The notes beneath the pieces are model-generated. The model had not been told where the DNA came from, did not search any database, and saw only the letters and a program-made list of their open reading frames with translations. This document shows positions 17,456 to 26,130 of a stretch of DNA of 37,972 nt, piece by piece. The DNA is from an uncultured Bacilli bacterium (GTDB taxonomy: Bacteria > Bacillota_I > Bacilli_A > RF39 > UBA660): positions 1 to 37,972 of the forward strand of contig CALVIU010000008.1 of assembly GCA_944331835.1 (NCBI GenBank), in the 5' to 3' direction. The position numbers and the translations under genes are program-made. The number at the start of each line of letters is the position of its first letter. Position 1 is the first letter of the stretch.

Positions 17456-20400
17456 ATGGATTTTTTAGATAATTATTTTAAATATGAAATAGGGACGGAA
17501 ATATCTGGTTTAACCGAACAGTTAAACGTTTTTTATTTGTTAAAATTGCATGAAAAAATAAATCGAAACATTGTGGTTTTGACTTCATCTTTATATGAAG
17601 CAAATAAAATATATAATTCTTTAAGTAATTATCTAGAAAATACTTTATTGTTTCCTATGGATGATTTTTTATCTTCGATGATTGTGGCGGCTTCGCCAGA
17701 ACTTAAGTATAAACGATTAGAAACATTAGATAAATTAAAACGTGGTGGAAAAAATGTTATTATTACCAATTTAATGGGATATTTAAAATATTTATCTGAA
17801 AAGAGTGTTGATAATTCGTTAGTAATTAACACGGGAGATAGTATTAGAAGAGATGATTTAGTTAGTAAACTTACGGATTTAGGTTATCACACTGAATCAC
17901 TTGTTACAATGAGTGGTGAAGTGGCTGTTCGAGGATTTATCGTCGATATTTATCCAATTGATGAAGTACATCCAATAAGGGTAGAATTTGATGGTAATAC
18001 AATTGAAGCAATTAGATATTTTGATGAAAATACGCAACTTTCTTCTGGTAAACTTGCAAGTATTACAATTAAAGCAATAGATGAAGTTAGCACAAGTGCT
18101 CATAATTCTTTATTTGATTATGCGAGTAATCCATTAGTTGTGTATGTTGATAAAAGTCAAATTGAGGCCTCTTACAAGAAGTTAGCAGAAGATATTTTTG
18201 AATATAAAGAAAGTAATGATGTTACCGAAAATTTAATGTATGAACTAGAAGAGATTCCGGATTATGATAGAATTTATGTTAATCTATTTGCTAGTGGAAA
18301 ATATAACTTAGGGGCTAAAACAATTGAAAATTATAATCAGGATTTTGAAAGATTAGTTAAGGATTATAAATTATGGCAAGTTCAAGGAAAAGAAGTATAT
18401 TTTTATTTATCTAGCACAAGGCAAGCAGATATAATAAAATCATATATTCCGGATGCAAAGATTGTTATTAAGAGTATTAATAATGGATTTATCTTAGATA
18501 AATATGTGGTAATTAGTGAAAATGATATAGAAAAAGTAAATCATCAAACTAATAAATATAAGAATAATTTTCATATAGGAAAGAAAATTAAAGATTTTAA
18601 CCAATTAGAAAAAGGAGATTATGTCGTTCATATTGCCCATGGAATTGGAATTTATCAAGGTTTAACTACACTCACTGTTCGGGGAAGTAAAAAAGATTAT
18701 TTGACGATTTCCTATGCTGGAACAGATAAAATATATGTACCTGTTGAAAAAATAAATACGATTTATAAATATACAGGAAAAGATGGAAGTGCTCCTAAGT
18801 TAAATAAATTGGGTAGTCCAAATTGGGAAAAAACTAAAAATTATATAACAAGTAAGATTAAGGATATTTCTGCTAATTTGATAAGTTTATATAAGAAAAG
18901 ATTAGAACTTAAGAAGATTCCTTATAAGGATTATCCAGAAGAAGAGGCTTTTGCGGCATCTTTTAAATACAATTTAACTAAAGATCAAGAAAAAAGTATT
19001 TTAGAAATAAATACGGATTTAAAAAGTAATATTCCGATGGATAGACTTTTGTGTGGCGATGTTGGTTTTGGTAAAACAGAAGTAGCCATGCGAGCAATAT
19101 TTAAAACAGTATTAAATAATCATCAAGTTATGTATTTATGTCCAACAACTATTTTATCAAAACAACAATTTACAGTTGCTCAAGAAAGATTTAAAGATTG
19201 GCCAATAGAAATAGCATTATTAAATAGACATGTAAGTACGAAAGAAGCACATCGGATTATCGATGATTTTAAAAAAGGAAAGATTGATATATTATTTGGA
19301 ACGCATCGTATTTTAAGTGATGATGTTAAAGCAAAAGATTTAGGACTTTTAGTAATAGATGAAGAACAAAGATTTGGAGTAACACACAAAGAAAAAATAA
19401 AAGAACTTAAGAATGATGTCAATGTTTTAACTCTAAGTGCAACACCAATTCCAAGGACTTTAAAGATGGCTTTATCAGGTCTTAGAGATTTATCAGTAAT
19501 CGATACACCACCGGTGAATAGGTATCCGGTGCAAACTTATGTCGTTATCGAAGATGACTTTTTGATAAAAGATGCTATATATAAGGAATTATCACGTAGT
19601 GGGCAAGTATTTATGTTATATAATCGTGTGGAATCGATTAGTAAATATGCAGCTCATATAAAAGAATTAGTTCCGGATGCAAGAATTACTTTTGCACATG
19701 GTAAGATGGATAAAAATGAACTTGATGATATTATGAGTGATTTTATCGATTATAAATATGATATATTGATTTGTACGACGATTATCGAAAGTGGTATTGA
19801 TATACCAAATGTCAATACTTTAATCATTCATGATGCCGAAAACTTTGGGTTAAGTCAGTTATATCAAATTCGAGGAAGAGTTGGTAGAAGTGATAAAATT
19901 GCTTATGCATATTTGATGTATGAAAAAAATAAGATGCTTAATGAAATTGCTATAAAGAGATTAAATACAATTAAAGAGTTTACAGAACTTGGTAGTGGTT
20001 ACCGTATTGCGATGCGTGATTTAAGCATTCGTGGTGCTGGAGATATATTCGGAGCCTCTCAAGCTGGTTTTGTCGATTCAGTAGGTATTTCTTTATATAT
20101 GAAAATGATCGAAGATGAAATAAAACGCCAACAAGGGGAAGTAGTAGAAGAAGATGATGATGAAACAACAAGTCTAATCAATGTAACTACACATATCAGT
20201 GATGATTATGTAAGTGATGAAGATATTAAAATTGAGATTCATCAAAAGATTAATGAAATCGATTCATATGATAAATTACTCGAAATAAAAGATGAATTAG
20301 AAGATAGATTTGGTAAAGTATCAGATGATATGCTTGTATATATGTATGAAGAATGGTTTGAAAAAATTGCAGGAAAGTATAATATTACTAATGTAGTACA

Positions 20401-20605
20401 AACAGATAGATATGTGGAAGTTACCTTACCAGAAGAAGTATCAAATAGTATAAAAGGGGATAAATTATTAATTGAAGCAATGTCTTTAACTAAATATTTT
20501 AATATAAAATATGTTAATAAAAGAATTGTTATTACTTTATATATTAACAACTTAGATAAGCATTTCATATTTTATTTGGTAACATTATTGGAAAAAATTT
20601 TATAA
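17456..20605 (+). CDS. mfd: Transcription-repair coupling factor Mfd
   Basis: Mfd pushes stalled RNA polymerase off damaged DNA and recruits UvrA. The 1049 residues are somewhat shorter than the roughly 1150-1180 common in Bacilli. The parts in order are: an N-terminal UvrB-like region (GEVAVRGFIVDIYPI near 155); the RNA-polymerase-binding CarD-like domain (KGDYVVHIAHGIGIYQG near 384); the helicase motor with Walker A (GDVGFGKTEVAMRA, about 535), DEEQ box (VIDEEQRFG) and SATPIPRTL; a second RecA lobe with QIRGRVGRS; and the TRG and D7 domains. The end is separated by 54 bases from spoVT. Confidence 0.97.
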   Translation: MDFLDNYFKYEIGTEISGLTEQLNVFYLLKLHEKINRNIVVLTSSLYEANKIYNSLSNYLENTLLFPMDDFLSSMIVAASPELKYKRLETLDKLKRGGKNVIITNLMGYLKYLSEKSVDNSLVINTGDSIRRDDLVSKLTDLGYHTESLVTMSGEVAVRGFIVDIYPIDEVHPIRVEFDGNTIEAIRYFDENTQLSSGKLASITIKAIDEVSTSAHNSLFDYASNPLVVYVDKSQIEASYKKLAEDIFEYKESNDVTENLMYELEEIPDYDRIYVNLFASGKYNLGAKTIENYNQDFERLVKDYKLWQVQGKEVYFYLSSTRQADIIKSYIPDAKIVIKSINNGFILDKYVVISENDIEKVNHQTNKYKNNFHIGKKIKDFNQLEKGDYVVHIAHGIGIYQGLTTLTVRGSKKDYLTISYAGTDKIYVPVEKINTIYKYTGKDGSAPKLNKLGSPNWEKTKNYITSKIKDISANLISLYKKRLELKKIPYKDYPEEEAFAASFKYNLTKDQEKSILEINTDLKSNIPMDRLLCGDVGFGKTEVAMRAIFKTVLNNHQVMYLCPTTILSKQQFTVAQERFKDWPIEIALLNRHVSTKEAHRIIDDFKKGKIDILFGTHRILSDDVKAKDLGLLVIDEEQRFGVTHKEKIKELKNDVNVLTLSATPIPRTLKMALSGLRDLSVIDTPPVNRYPVQTYVVIEDDFLIKDAIYKELSRSGQVFMLYNRVESISKYAAHIKELVPDARITFAHGKMDKNELDDIMSDFIDYKYDILICTTIIESGIDIPNVNTLIIHDAENFGLSQLYQIRGRVGRSDKIAYAYLMYEKNKMLNEIAIKRLNTIKEFTELGSGYRIAMRDLSIRGAGDIFGASQAGFVDSVGISLYMKMIEDEIKRQQGEVVEEDDDETTSLINVTTHISDDYVSDEDIKIEIHQKINEIDSYDKLLEIKDELEDRFGKVSDDMLVYMYEEWFEKIAGKYNITNVVQTDRYVEVTLPEEVSNSIKGDKLLIEAMSLTKYFNIKYVNKRIVITLYINNLDKHFIFYLVTLLEKIL

Positions 20606-20623
20606 AGTATAAATATTATTAAG

Positions 20624-20632
20624 TTATCCACA
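20624..20632 (+). promoter_or_regulatory. Perfect DnaA box upstream of spoVT
   Basis: TTATCCACA, an exact consensus DnaA box in the short mfd-spoVT gap, 28 bases before the chosen spoVT start. No clear sigma-A promoter is visible around it. Confidence 0.55.
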
Positions 20633-20659
20633 ATAAGTATTAGAAGTGGAGTGAAATTT

Positions 20660-21175
20660 TTGAAGTCAACAGGAATTACAAGAAAAATAGATGAATTGGG
20701 AAGAATAGTTATTCCTAAGGAAATAAGAAGAAATCTAGGTATTAGAGATGGTGAAAGTTTAGAGATTTTTACTGATGAGGATAGTATTATTTTAAAGAAA
20801 CATTCGCAAATGGAAAGATTTGAAGATCTAGGAGCAAAATTAGGAGAAATAATTAATGCTATTTTTAAAGTCGATGTTATTATTACAGATAGGGAAAAGG
20901 TAATAGTTGCTACAAATAATAAAGATTTAATTGATAAAAAAATAAATAGGGATTTAATATATTTAATTGATAATCGGGAAGAAATGTTAGAAAATGAAAA
21001 TAGATCTATGGAATTTGATAATATAAGTATAAATGGCAAGTTTACAATAGTACCAATTATTGCTTCGATTGATTCTTTAGGATTAGTGGTTATTGTAGCA
21101 AATGATGATAAAGATTATAGTAATTTAGCTAGATTGATGGCAAAGATTTTGTCAGAAAAAATAAATATATATTGA
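20660..21175 (+). CDS. spoVT: SpoVT-like stage V sporulation transition-state regulator
   Basis: SpoVT is a forespore DNA-binding regulator. The N-terminal AbrB/SpoVT swapped-hairpin domain is clear (MKSTGITRKIDELGRIVIPKEIRR, compare MKATGIVRRIDDLGRVVIPKEIRR in B. subtilis), followed by a GAF-like sensing domain. I place the start at TTG 20660 because this aligns exactly with the B. subtilis N-terminus and GGAGTG is six bases upstream; a GTG start at 20651 would lie within that site. Length is then 171 residues, close to the 178 in B. subtilis. It follows mfd as in Bacillus. An AbrB alone would lack the long C-terminal domain. Confidence 0.92.
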   Translation: MKSTGITRKIDELGRIVIPKEIRRNLGIRDGESLEIFTDEDSIILKKHSQMERFEDLGAKLGEIINAIFKVDVIITDREKVIVATNNKDLIDKKINRDLIYLIDNREEMLENENRSMEFDNISINGKFTIVPIIASIDSLGLVVIVANDDKDYSNLARLMAKILSEKINIY

Positions 21176-21200
21176 TAAAAAAAATAAATTATGGTAAACT
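21172..21200 (+). promoter_or_regulatory. Promoter of the T-box leader
   Basis: TTGATA (21172-21177), 17-base spacer and TAAACT (21195-21200). The -35 overlaps the spoVT stop codon. Confidence 0.7.
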
Positions 21201-21202
21201 TA

Positions 21203-21407
21203 GGCTAGTTTGGCGATGAAAGAAAGGGTAAATATTTATTTCTTTAAAGAGAGTTCTCGGTTGGTGGAAGAGAATAAGAGATGGTATTGAGTATGGTTTC
21301 TGGAGTTTAAACTCGGTCTTTACCGTTATCAAATGGAGAGCATGTAAATCATGAATTAAGGTGGTACCGCGGGTAAGCACTCGTCCTTAGTTTATGATTT
21401 TTATTTT
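21203..21407 (+). promoter_or_regulatory. T-box riboswitch, probably tRNA-Met specific
   Basis: The leader contains the hallmark T-box AAGGTGGTACCGCGG (21359-21373). A terminator hairpin follows: CATGAATTAAGG (21350-21361) pairs with CCTTAGTTTATG (21385-21396), then ATTTTTATTTT. Stem I features such as AGAGAGTTCTCGG and GTTGGTGGAAGAG are upstream. The likely specifier is ATG at 21293-21295, in TGAGTATGGT; I infer this from metG downstream, and another ATG at 21281 is an alternative. Uncharged tRNA would stabilise the antiterminator and allow expression of dut-metG-tatD. Confidence 0.93.
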
Positions 21408-21418
21408 GGGGTGATTTA

Positions 21419-21901
21419 ATGCGTAAATTTGAAAAAGTTAGTATTGATGAATTTAGTAAATATTATGATAAGACTTTGTATGAAGAATATGATTTACCAA
21501 AACGAATGACCAGCCATAGTGCTGGATATGATTTTTTTGCAATTGAAGGTTTTACAATTAAACCAGGAGAAATAAAGAAAATTCCAACGGGTTATAAAGC
21601 AACTTTTGGTAATGATGAAATGTTAATGATTTTAGTTAGAAGCAGTATGGGATTTAAATATAATATTCGAATGACTAATCAAGTGGGAATTATAGAAAGC
21701 GATTATTATAATAATATTGATAATGAAGGGTATATGTTTGTTTCTTTACAAAATGAAGGTGATAGAGATTTTGTAGTTAAAAAAGGGGAAGGATATGCTC
21801 AAGGGATTTTTACGAAGTTTTTAATTTGTGATGATGATGTTATTACTAATGAACGAAAAGGTGGATTAGGTAGTACAAATAAAGAAAGGAATGATGAATA
21901 A
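21419..21901 (+). CDS. dut: dUTPase-family protein
   Basis: The homotrimeric dUTPases cleave dUTP to dUMP and keep uracil out of DNA. All five motifs can be found in the 160 residues: AGYD (35-38), RSS (74-76), GIIESDY (90-96, usually G[VI]IDxDY), GYAQGIF (125-131) and GGLGSTN (148-154). The family aspartate of motif 3 is replaced by E93 at one position while D95 is kept, so catalytic competence is likely but not certain. A deoxycytidine deaminase relative is less likely. It is the first gene behind the methionine-type T-box and overlaps the metG start by one base (TAATG). Confidence 0.88.
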   Translation: MRKFEKVSIDEFSKYYDKTLYEEYDLPKRMTSHSAGYDFFAIEGFTIKPGEIKKIPTGYKATFGNDEMLMILVRSSMGFKYNIRMTNQVGIIESDYYNNIDNEGYMFVSLQNEGDRDFVVKKGEGYAQGIFTKFLICDDDVITNERKGGLGSTNKERNDE

Positions 21902-23427
21902 TGGAAAAATATTATATATCAACTGCAATTGCTTATACTTCAGGTAAACCTCATATAGGAAATACTTATGAAATTGTTTTAGCGGATGCAATTGCAAGAT
22001 TTAAAAGATTAAAAGGGTATGATGTGTACTTTCAAACAGGTACAGATGAACATGGAGAAAAGATAGAACAAAAAGCAAAAGATGCTGGTGTAACTCCGCA
22101 AGAATTTGTCGATGATGTAGCAAATGAAATTAAACGCATTTGGGATATTATGAATACTAGTTATGATAAATTTGTAAGAACTACAGATAAAGAACACGAA
22201 AGAAGAGTTCAAGATATATTTAATAAGATGTATGAAAAAGGAGATATTTATAAGGGTGAGTATAAAGGTCTTTATTGTACTCCTTGTGAATCTTTTTGGA
22301 CAGAATCACAACTAGTTGATGGTAAATGTCCAGATTGTGGAAGAGAAGTTCAAGAAAAAAGCGAAGAAGCATATTTCTTTAAATTATCTAAGTATCAAGA
22401 TCGTTTAGAGAGGTATATTGAAGAACATCCGGAATTTATTAAACCAGAAGCAAGAAAGAATGAAATGATCAATAATTTCATTAAACCAGGATTACAAGAT
22501 TTGTGTGTATCTCGTTCTTCATTTGACTGGGGAATTCCAGTTACAATTGATCCAAAACATGTTGTTTATGTTTGGCTTGATGCTTTAACAAATTATATAA
22601 CTAATATTGGTTATGAAGTAGATAAACAATCAGATGAATTTAAAAAGTTATGGCCAGCAGATTTACATTTGATTGGTAAAGATATAATTCGTTTTCATAC
22701 CATTTATTGGCCATGTTTCTTAATGAGTCTTGATTTACCACTTCCAAAGCAAGTGTTTGGTCATCCTTGGTTAATTATGGCTGATGGTAAGATGAGTAAG
22801 TCTAAAGGTAATGTAGTTTATGCTGATGATTTAGTAAATGAATTTGGAGTAGATGCTGTAAGATATTATTTCTTACATGAAATACCTTATTCTTCAGATG
22901 GTGTATTTTCAAGAGATTTATTAATTGAGCGAATCAATGCTGATTTAGTAAACGTATTAGGTAATTTAGTAAATAGAACAGTAAGTATGGCTCATAAGTA
23001 TTTTGCTGGAACTATTACTAATAAGAATGTTACAGAAGATATAGATAATGCTTTAATTGCTGCAGTAAATAATTTAGATAATAAAGTAACAGAAAAAATG
23101 GATGATTTACATGTCGGAGAAGCCATCGAAGAAATAATTGAAGTGTTAAGAAAGTGTAATAAATATATCGATGATACAACTCCTTGGGTTTTAGCAAAAG
23201 ATGAATCTAAGAAAGATAGATTAGAAACGGTATTATATAATTTACTTGAATCTATTAGAGTTTGTGCAATATTCTTAAGTCCATATTTACCTGATACAAG
23301 CAATAAAATATTTGATCAATTAAATACTAAAAAACGAGAATATAGTACAAAAGAGTTTGGTAATTTAGAAAGTCCAATAACTTTAAATGCTCCGATTCAT
23401 CTATTTGATAGAATTGAGGTAAAATAA
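21901..23427 (+). CDS. metG: Methionyl-tRNA synthetase
   Basis: MetG charges tRNA-Met. The 508 residues include the HIGH-type motif HIGN (18-21), the four-Cys zinc knuckle (CTPCESFWTESQLVDGKCPDC), KMSKS (297-301) and the anticodon-binding helices. The protein ends after that domain, without the C-terminal dimerising tRNA-binding (EMAP-like) domain of B. subtilis MetS, as in other short bacterial forms. It overlaps dut and tatD by one base each (TAATG), so the three genes form one tightly coupled operon under the T-box. Confidence 0.97.
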   Translation: MEKYYISTAIAYTSGKPHIGNTYEIVLADAIARFKRLKGYDVYFQTGTDEHGEKIEQKAKDAGVTPQEFVDDVANEIKRIWDIMNTSYDKFVRTTDKEHERRVQDIFNKMYEKGDIYKGEYKGLYCTPCESFWTESQLVDGKCPDCGREVQEKSEEAYFFKLSKYQDRLERYIEEHPEFIKPEARKNEMINNFIKPGLQDLCVSRSSFDWGIPVTIDPKHVVYVWLDALTNYITNIGYEVDKQSDEFKKLWPADLHLIGKDIIRFHTIYWPCFLMSLDLPLPKQVFGHPWLIMADGKMSKSKGNVVYADDLVNEFGVDAVRYYFLHEIPYSSDGVFSRDLLIERINADLVNVLGNLVNRTVSMAHKYFAGTITNKNVTEDIDNALIAAVNNLDNKVTEKMDDLHVGEAIEEIIEVLRKCNKYIDDTTPWVLAKDESKKDRLETVLYNLLESIRVCAIFLSPYLPDTSNKIFDQLNTKKREYSTKEFGNLESPITLNAPIHLFDRIEVK

Positions 23428-24197
23428 TGCTTATTGATACGCATTGCCATTTATATAAAGAATATTACGAAGATATTGATAGTATCATAAAATTATCTAA
23501 AGAAAATAATGTAGTGTATTATATAAACAATGGTTGTGATGCTAAAAGTAATATTGAAGTATTAGAATCAGTAGAAAAGTATCCTAGTGTTTATGGGGCT
23601 TTAGGAATACATCCAGAGTATGTTGAAAACTATACTTTAGATGATATTAAATTTATTGAAGATAATTTAAATAATCCTAAAATAGTTGCTATTGGAGAAA
23701 TTGGCTTAGATTATCATTATTCTAAAGAAAATAAAGAGGAACAAATAAAACTATTGGAATTACAACTAAAGTTAGCTGAAAAATATGGTGTGCCAGTGAT
23801 AATTCACTCAAGAGAAGCAACCGAAGATACAATAAATACATTAAAGAAATACAAAGTAAGAGGAGTAATACATTCATTTTCTGGAAGTTTAGAAACTGCA
23901 AAAATATATATTAAAATGGGTTATTTACTTGGTATTAATGGTGTAGTTACATTTAAGAATTGTAATTTGAAAGATGTGTTAAAAGAAATTCCAATAGAAA
24001 ATATTGTATTAGAAACGGACTCACCATATTTAACACCAGTACCATTTAGAGGTAAACAAAATAATTCTAGTCATATTTTAGATATTGCTAAGTTTATTAG
24101 TGAGATATATGATTTAACATTAGATGATGTAAGTAGGATTACTACTGACAATGTATTAAAACTATATACTAAAATTAATTGTGTACGCAATTTTTAA
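23427..24197 (+). CDS. tatD: TatD-family metal-dependent DNase
   Basis: TatD proteins are TIM-barrel hydrolases with 3'-5' exonuclease activity on DNA. The metal ligands are visible: HCH (6-8), the Glu in AIGEIGLDYHY, the His in IIHSREA, the His in VIHSFSG and the Asp in LETDSPYL. Length 256 is normal. It follows metG as yabD does in B. subtilis. The rnmV gene found further on in Bacillus, between the G5/3D gene and rsmA, is not present here. A strong terminator follows. Confidence 0.94.
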   Translation: MLIDTHCHLYKEYYEDIDSIIKLSKENNVVYYINNGCDAKSNIEVLESVEKYPSVYGALGIHPEYVENYTLDDIKFIEDNLNNPKIVAIGEIGLDYHYSKENKEEQIKLLELQLKLAEKYGVPVIIHSREATEDTINTLKKYKVRGVIHSFSGSLETAKIYIKMGYLLGINGVVTFKNCNLKDVLKEIPIENIVLETDSPYLTPVPFRGKQNNSSHILDIAKFISEIYDLTLDDVSRITTDNVLKLYTKINCVRNF

Positions 24198-24242
24198 AGT
24201 CTTGTTTTTCCAATATTTTTGGGATAAAACAAGACTTTTTTT
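24196..24242 (+). terminator. Rho-independent terminator after tatD
   Basis: AAAGTCTTGTTTT pairs with AAAACAAGACTTT, with an inner TCC/GGA pairing, followed by eight T including those of the stem. It overlaps the tatD stop codon. Confidence 0.9.
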
Positions 24243-24288
24243 AAACTCAACTGTCAAAGATTTTAACTTATTTTAAGCACTCAGCAAT

Positions 24289-24356
24289 CTACAAATAACC
24301 GAATGAAAAGTCTACAAATAACCGAATGAAAAACTCACAAATAAACGAATTATAAT
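24289..24356 (+). repeat. Triple direct repeat, 22-23 bp period, ending in TATAAT
   Basis: Three head-to-tail copies begin at 24289, 24312 and 24334. The first two share CTACAAATAACCGAATGAAA; the third is diverged (CTCACAAATAAACGAAT) and runs straight into TATAAT (24351-24356). No gene follows directly: the next thing is the 33-bp array of the ATPase gene. It may be the promoter-operator of a lost gene. Confidence 0.75.
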
Positions 24357-24384
24357 TGATTTAGGCATTAAAAGATAGAATGTT

Positions 24385-24471
24385 TTTCTAAAAATGTGAT
24401 TTTTTATATCAAAAATCTTTCTAAAAATGTGATTTTTAATATTGATTTTCTTTCTAAAAATGTGATATAAT
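24385..24471 (+). repeat. 33-bp triple repeat and promoter of the first ATPase gene
   Basis: The 16-mer TTTCTAAAAATGTGAT occurs at 24385, 24418 and 24451, exactly 33 bases apart, with 17-base spacers that differ partly. The third copy continues as ATAAT, so its end forms an extended -10 (TGA-TATAAT, 24463-24471). Transcription would begin about at the ribosome site, giving a leader of roughly a dozen bases. The layout suggests an iterated operator that covers the promoter. Confidence 0.8.
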
Positions 24472-24490
24472 TTGCTTGGAGAGTGATAAG

Positions 24491-25837
24491 ATGACTGAAT
24501 TAAAAAGAAAAATAGATAAATTTTTGCTTGATTGGAGAAACTCAAAAACAAGAAAACCATTAATTATTAAAGGTGCTAGGCAAACAGGAAAAACTACTTC
24601 TATTGAAAAGTTTGGTAAAGAAAATTATAAATCTTTTATTGAAATTAATTTTTTGTCTATGCCGGAATATAAAACAATTTTTAATGATGGATATACTGTT
24701 GATAATATAATTAAAAATATAAGTCTACATAATGGTAATTTTGAATTTATACCTAATGATACACTAATTTTTTTTGATGAAATGCAAGAGTTTCCTGATG
24801 TTGCAACTTCTCTTAAGTTTTTTGGCATAGATGGTAGATTTGATGTTATTTGTTCCGGTTCACTTATGGGAATTAATTATCAGGAAATACATTCTAATAG
24901 TGTTGGTTATAAAGAAGATTATACAATGAGGTCTTTAGACTTTGAAGAATTCCTTTGGGCTAAAGGATATAAAGATGAACAAATAGAAGATTTATTTACT
25001 TGTATGAAGGAAATAAAGCCACTAACTAATACACAGTATAATGTTATGATGAGTAATTTTAACGATTATATGATAACTGGTGGTATGCCTGAAGTGGTAA
25101 GTATGTTTATTGATAATAAAAATTTTAGTGGTGTGTTAGATAAACAAAAATCATTATTGTTGGATTATGAAGAAGATATTACAAAGTATGCAGGTGCTTT
25201 GGATAAATCAAAAATACTAGTCGCTTATCAAAAAATTAAGGTGTTTCTTGGTAATGATAATAAAAAATTTCAAATTACTAAACTTAAAGATGGTGCTAGA
25301 AATAGAGAATATATAGGTGTTGTTGATTGGCTTGATAAAGCAGGTATTGTTAATGTTAGTTATTCTTTGGATTATCTTGAATTACCACTCAAAGTAAATT
25401 ATAATCCTGATAATTATAGATTATATTTTGGTGATACTGGATTATTAATTGGATCGTTAGATGAAGAATCACAAAATGATTTGCGTAATAACCAAAATTT
25501 TGGAACATATAAAGGTGCCTTATATGAAAATATAGTTGCTGAAATGTTAACTAAGGCAGGATTTGAACTATATTTTTATAGAGATGAACAAAATAAAATT
25601 GAAATGGATTTTATTTTAAGAGATGAACAAAGTATAATACCAGTTGAGGTTAAAGCATCGAACAATGCAACATATTCATTAAATAAATTGGTAGATGAAA
25701 AACAATATAAAAATATTAAATATGGAATAAAATTATGTAATAAAAATATTGGCTTTAATGGCAAATTTTATACATTTCCTTATTTTATGACTTTCTTTTT
25801 AAAAAGATTTTTAAAAGAGAAAAATAATATTTTATAG
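24491..25837 (+). CDS. AAA ATPase with DUF4143 / PD-(D/E)XK-like C-terminus, copy 1
   Basis: Function unknown. The 448 residues fit the AAA_14 plus DUF4143 architecture. Walker A is GARQTGKTTS (about residues 27-36) and Walker B is TLIFFDEMQ (about 96-104), followed by the sensor-like GSLMG. The C-terminal part has the pattern YENIVAEML, then KIEMDFIL, then IPVEVKA, which resembles the E-D-ExK core of the restriction-endonuclease fold. ATG 24491 with GGAGAG seven bases upstream is preferred to a TTG at 24476. It is preceded by its own 33-bp repeats and is a diverged paralogue of the gene at 28970. Such genes are scattered through gut Firmicutes and may be mobile or selfish; this is inference. 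Confidence 0.85.
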   Translation: MTELKRKIDKFLLDWRNSKTRKPLIIKGARQTGKTTSIEKFGKENYKSFIEINFLSMPEYKTIFNDGYTVDNIIKNISLHNGNFEFIPNDTLIFFDEMQEFPDVATSLKFFGIDGRFDVICSGSLMGINYQEIHSNSVGYKEDYTMRSLDFEEFLWAKGYKDEQIEDLFTCMKEIKPLTNTQYNVMMSNFNDYMITGGMPEVVSMFIDNKNFSGVLDKQKSLLLDYEEDITKYAGALDKSKILVAYQKIKVFLGNDNKKFQITKLKDGARNREYIGVVDWLDKAGIVNVSYSLDYLELPLKVNYNPDNYRLYFGDTGLLIGSLDEESQNDLRNNQNFGTYKGALYENIVAEMLTKAGFELYFYRDEQNKIEMDFILRDEQSIIPVEVKASNNATYSLNKLVDEKQYKNIKYGIKLCNKNIGFNGKFYTFPYFMTFFLKRFLKEKNNIL

Positions 25838-26065
25838 ACTGTTATTTTGTTTAATAATATTTTCTATTATATTATGGTAAAAGTCTTTTAATGTAGGATA
25901 TAATAATCTATTATTTTCATAAAATATTAAACTATCAATAACATTGTTAATGTATATAAAGCCCATATCATAATCTTTTTTTATACTTTTCATAAAGTGT
26001 GGGTATGTCAATCTAGATATTATACTAGAAATATAGGTTATTGCAAAACTCGGGCAATTGGATGT
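25832..26065 (-). pseudogene. Probable remnant of a minus-strand gene
   Basis: The minus strand is open for 77 codons (26065 down to 25835) ending in TAA at 25832-25834, within the last bases of the ATPase gene. The translation has protein-like composition (NCPSFAITYISSIISRLTY, then HFMKSIKKDYDMGFIYINN and ENNRLLYPTLKDFYHNII). The only good internal start is an ATG at 25991-25993, which would give 53 residues. No ribosome site or start fits the full frame, so it looks like the C-terminal end of a broken gene. I do not recognise the family. Confidence 0.4.
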
Positions 26066-26082
26066 TTAAAAAAAATAAAAAG

Positions 26083-26130
26083 TTTCTAAAATGTGAATTT
26101 CTATTTTGAATTTTTTCTAAATATTTTTGA
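26083..26130 (+). repeat. Degenerate relative of the TTTCTAAAAATGTGAT repeat
   Basis: TTTCTAAAATGTGAAT (26083-26098) and a weaker TTTCTAAATATTTTT beginning at 26114 resemble two worn copies of the upstream array, 31 bases apart. The rest of the gap 25838-26274 outside the remnant gene holds nothing else I recognise apart from a TTAACGTTAA palindrome at 26178-26187. Confidence 0.35.

Noticed and set aside
20651-20659. GTG start for spoVT at 20651
   Set aside because: It overlaps the ribosome site and the alignment with B. subtilis SpoVT begins at TTG 20660.
20572-21039. 155-codon minus-strand reading frame opposite spoVT
   Set aside because: It is antisense to a clear SpoVT, has Ile/Leu/Ser-rich shadow composition and no ribosome site or family resemblance.
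24385-24466. 16-bp cores with 17-bp variable spacers as a CRISPR
   Set aside because: Core and spacers are too short, only three copies, and the third forms the -10 of the following gene.
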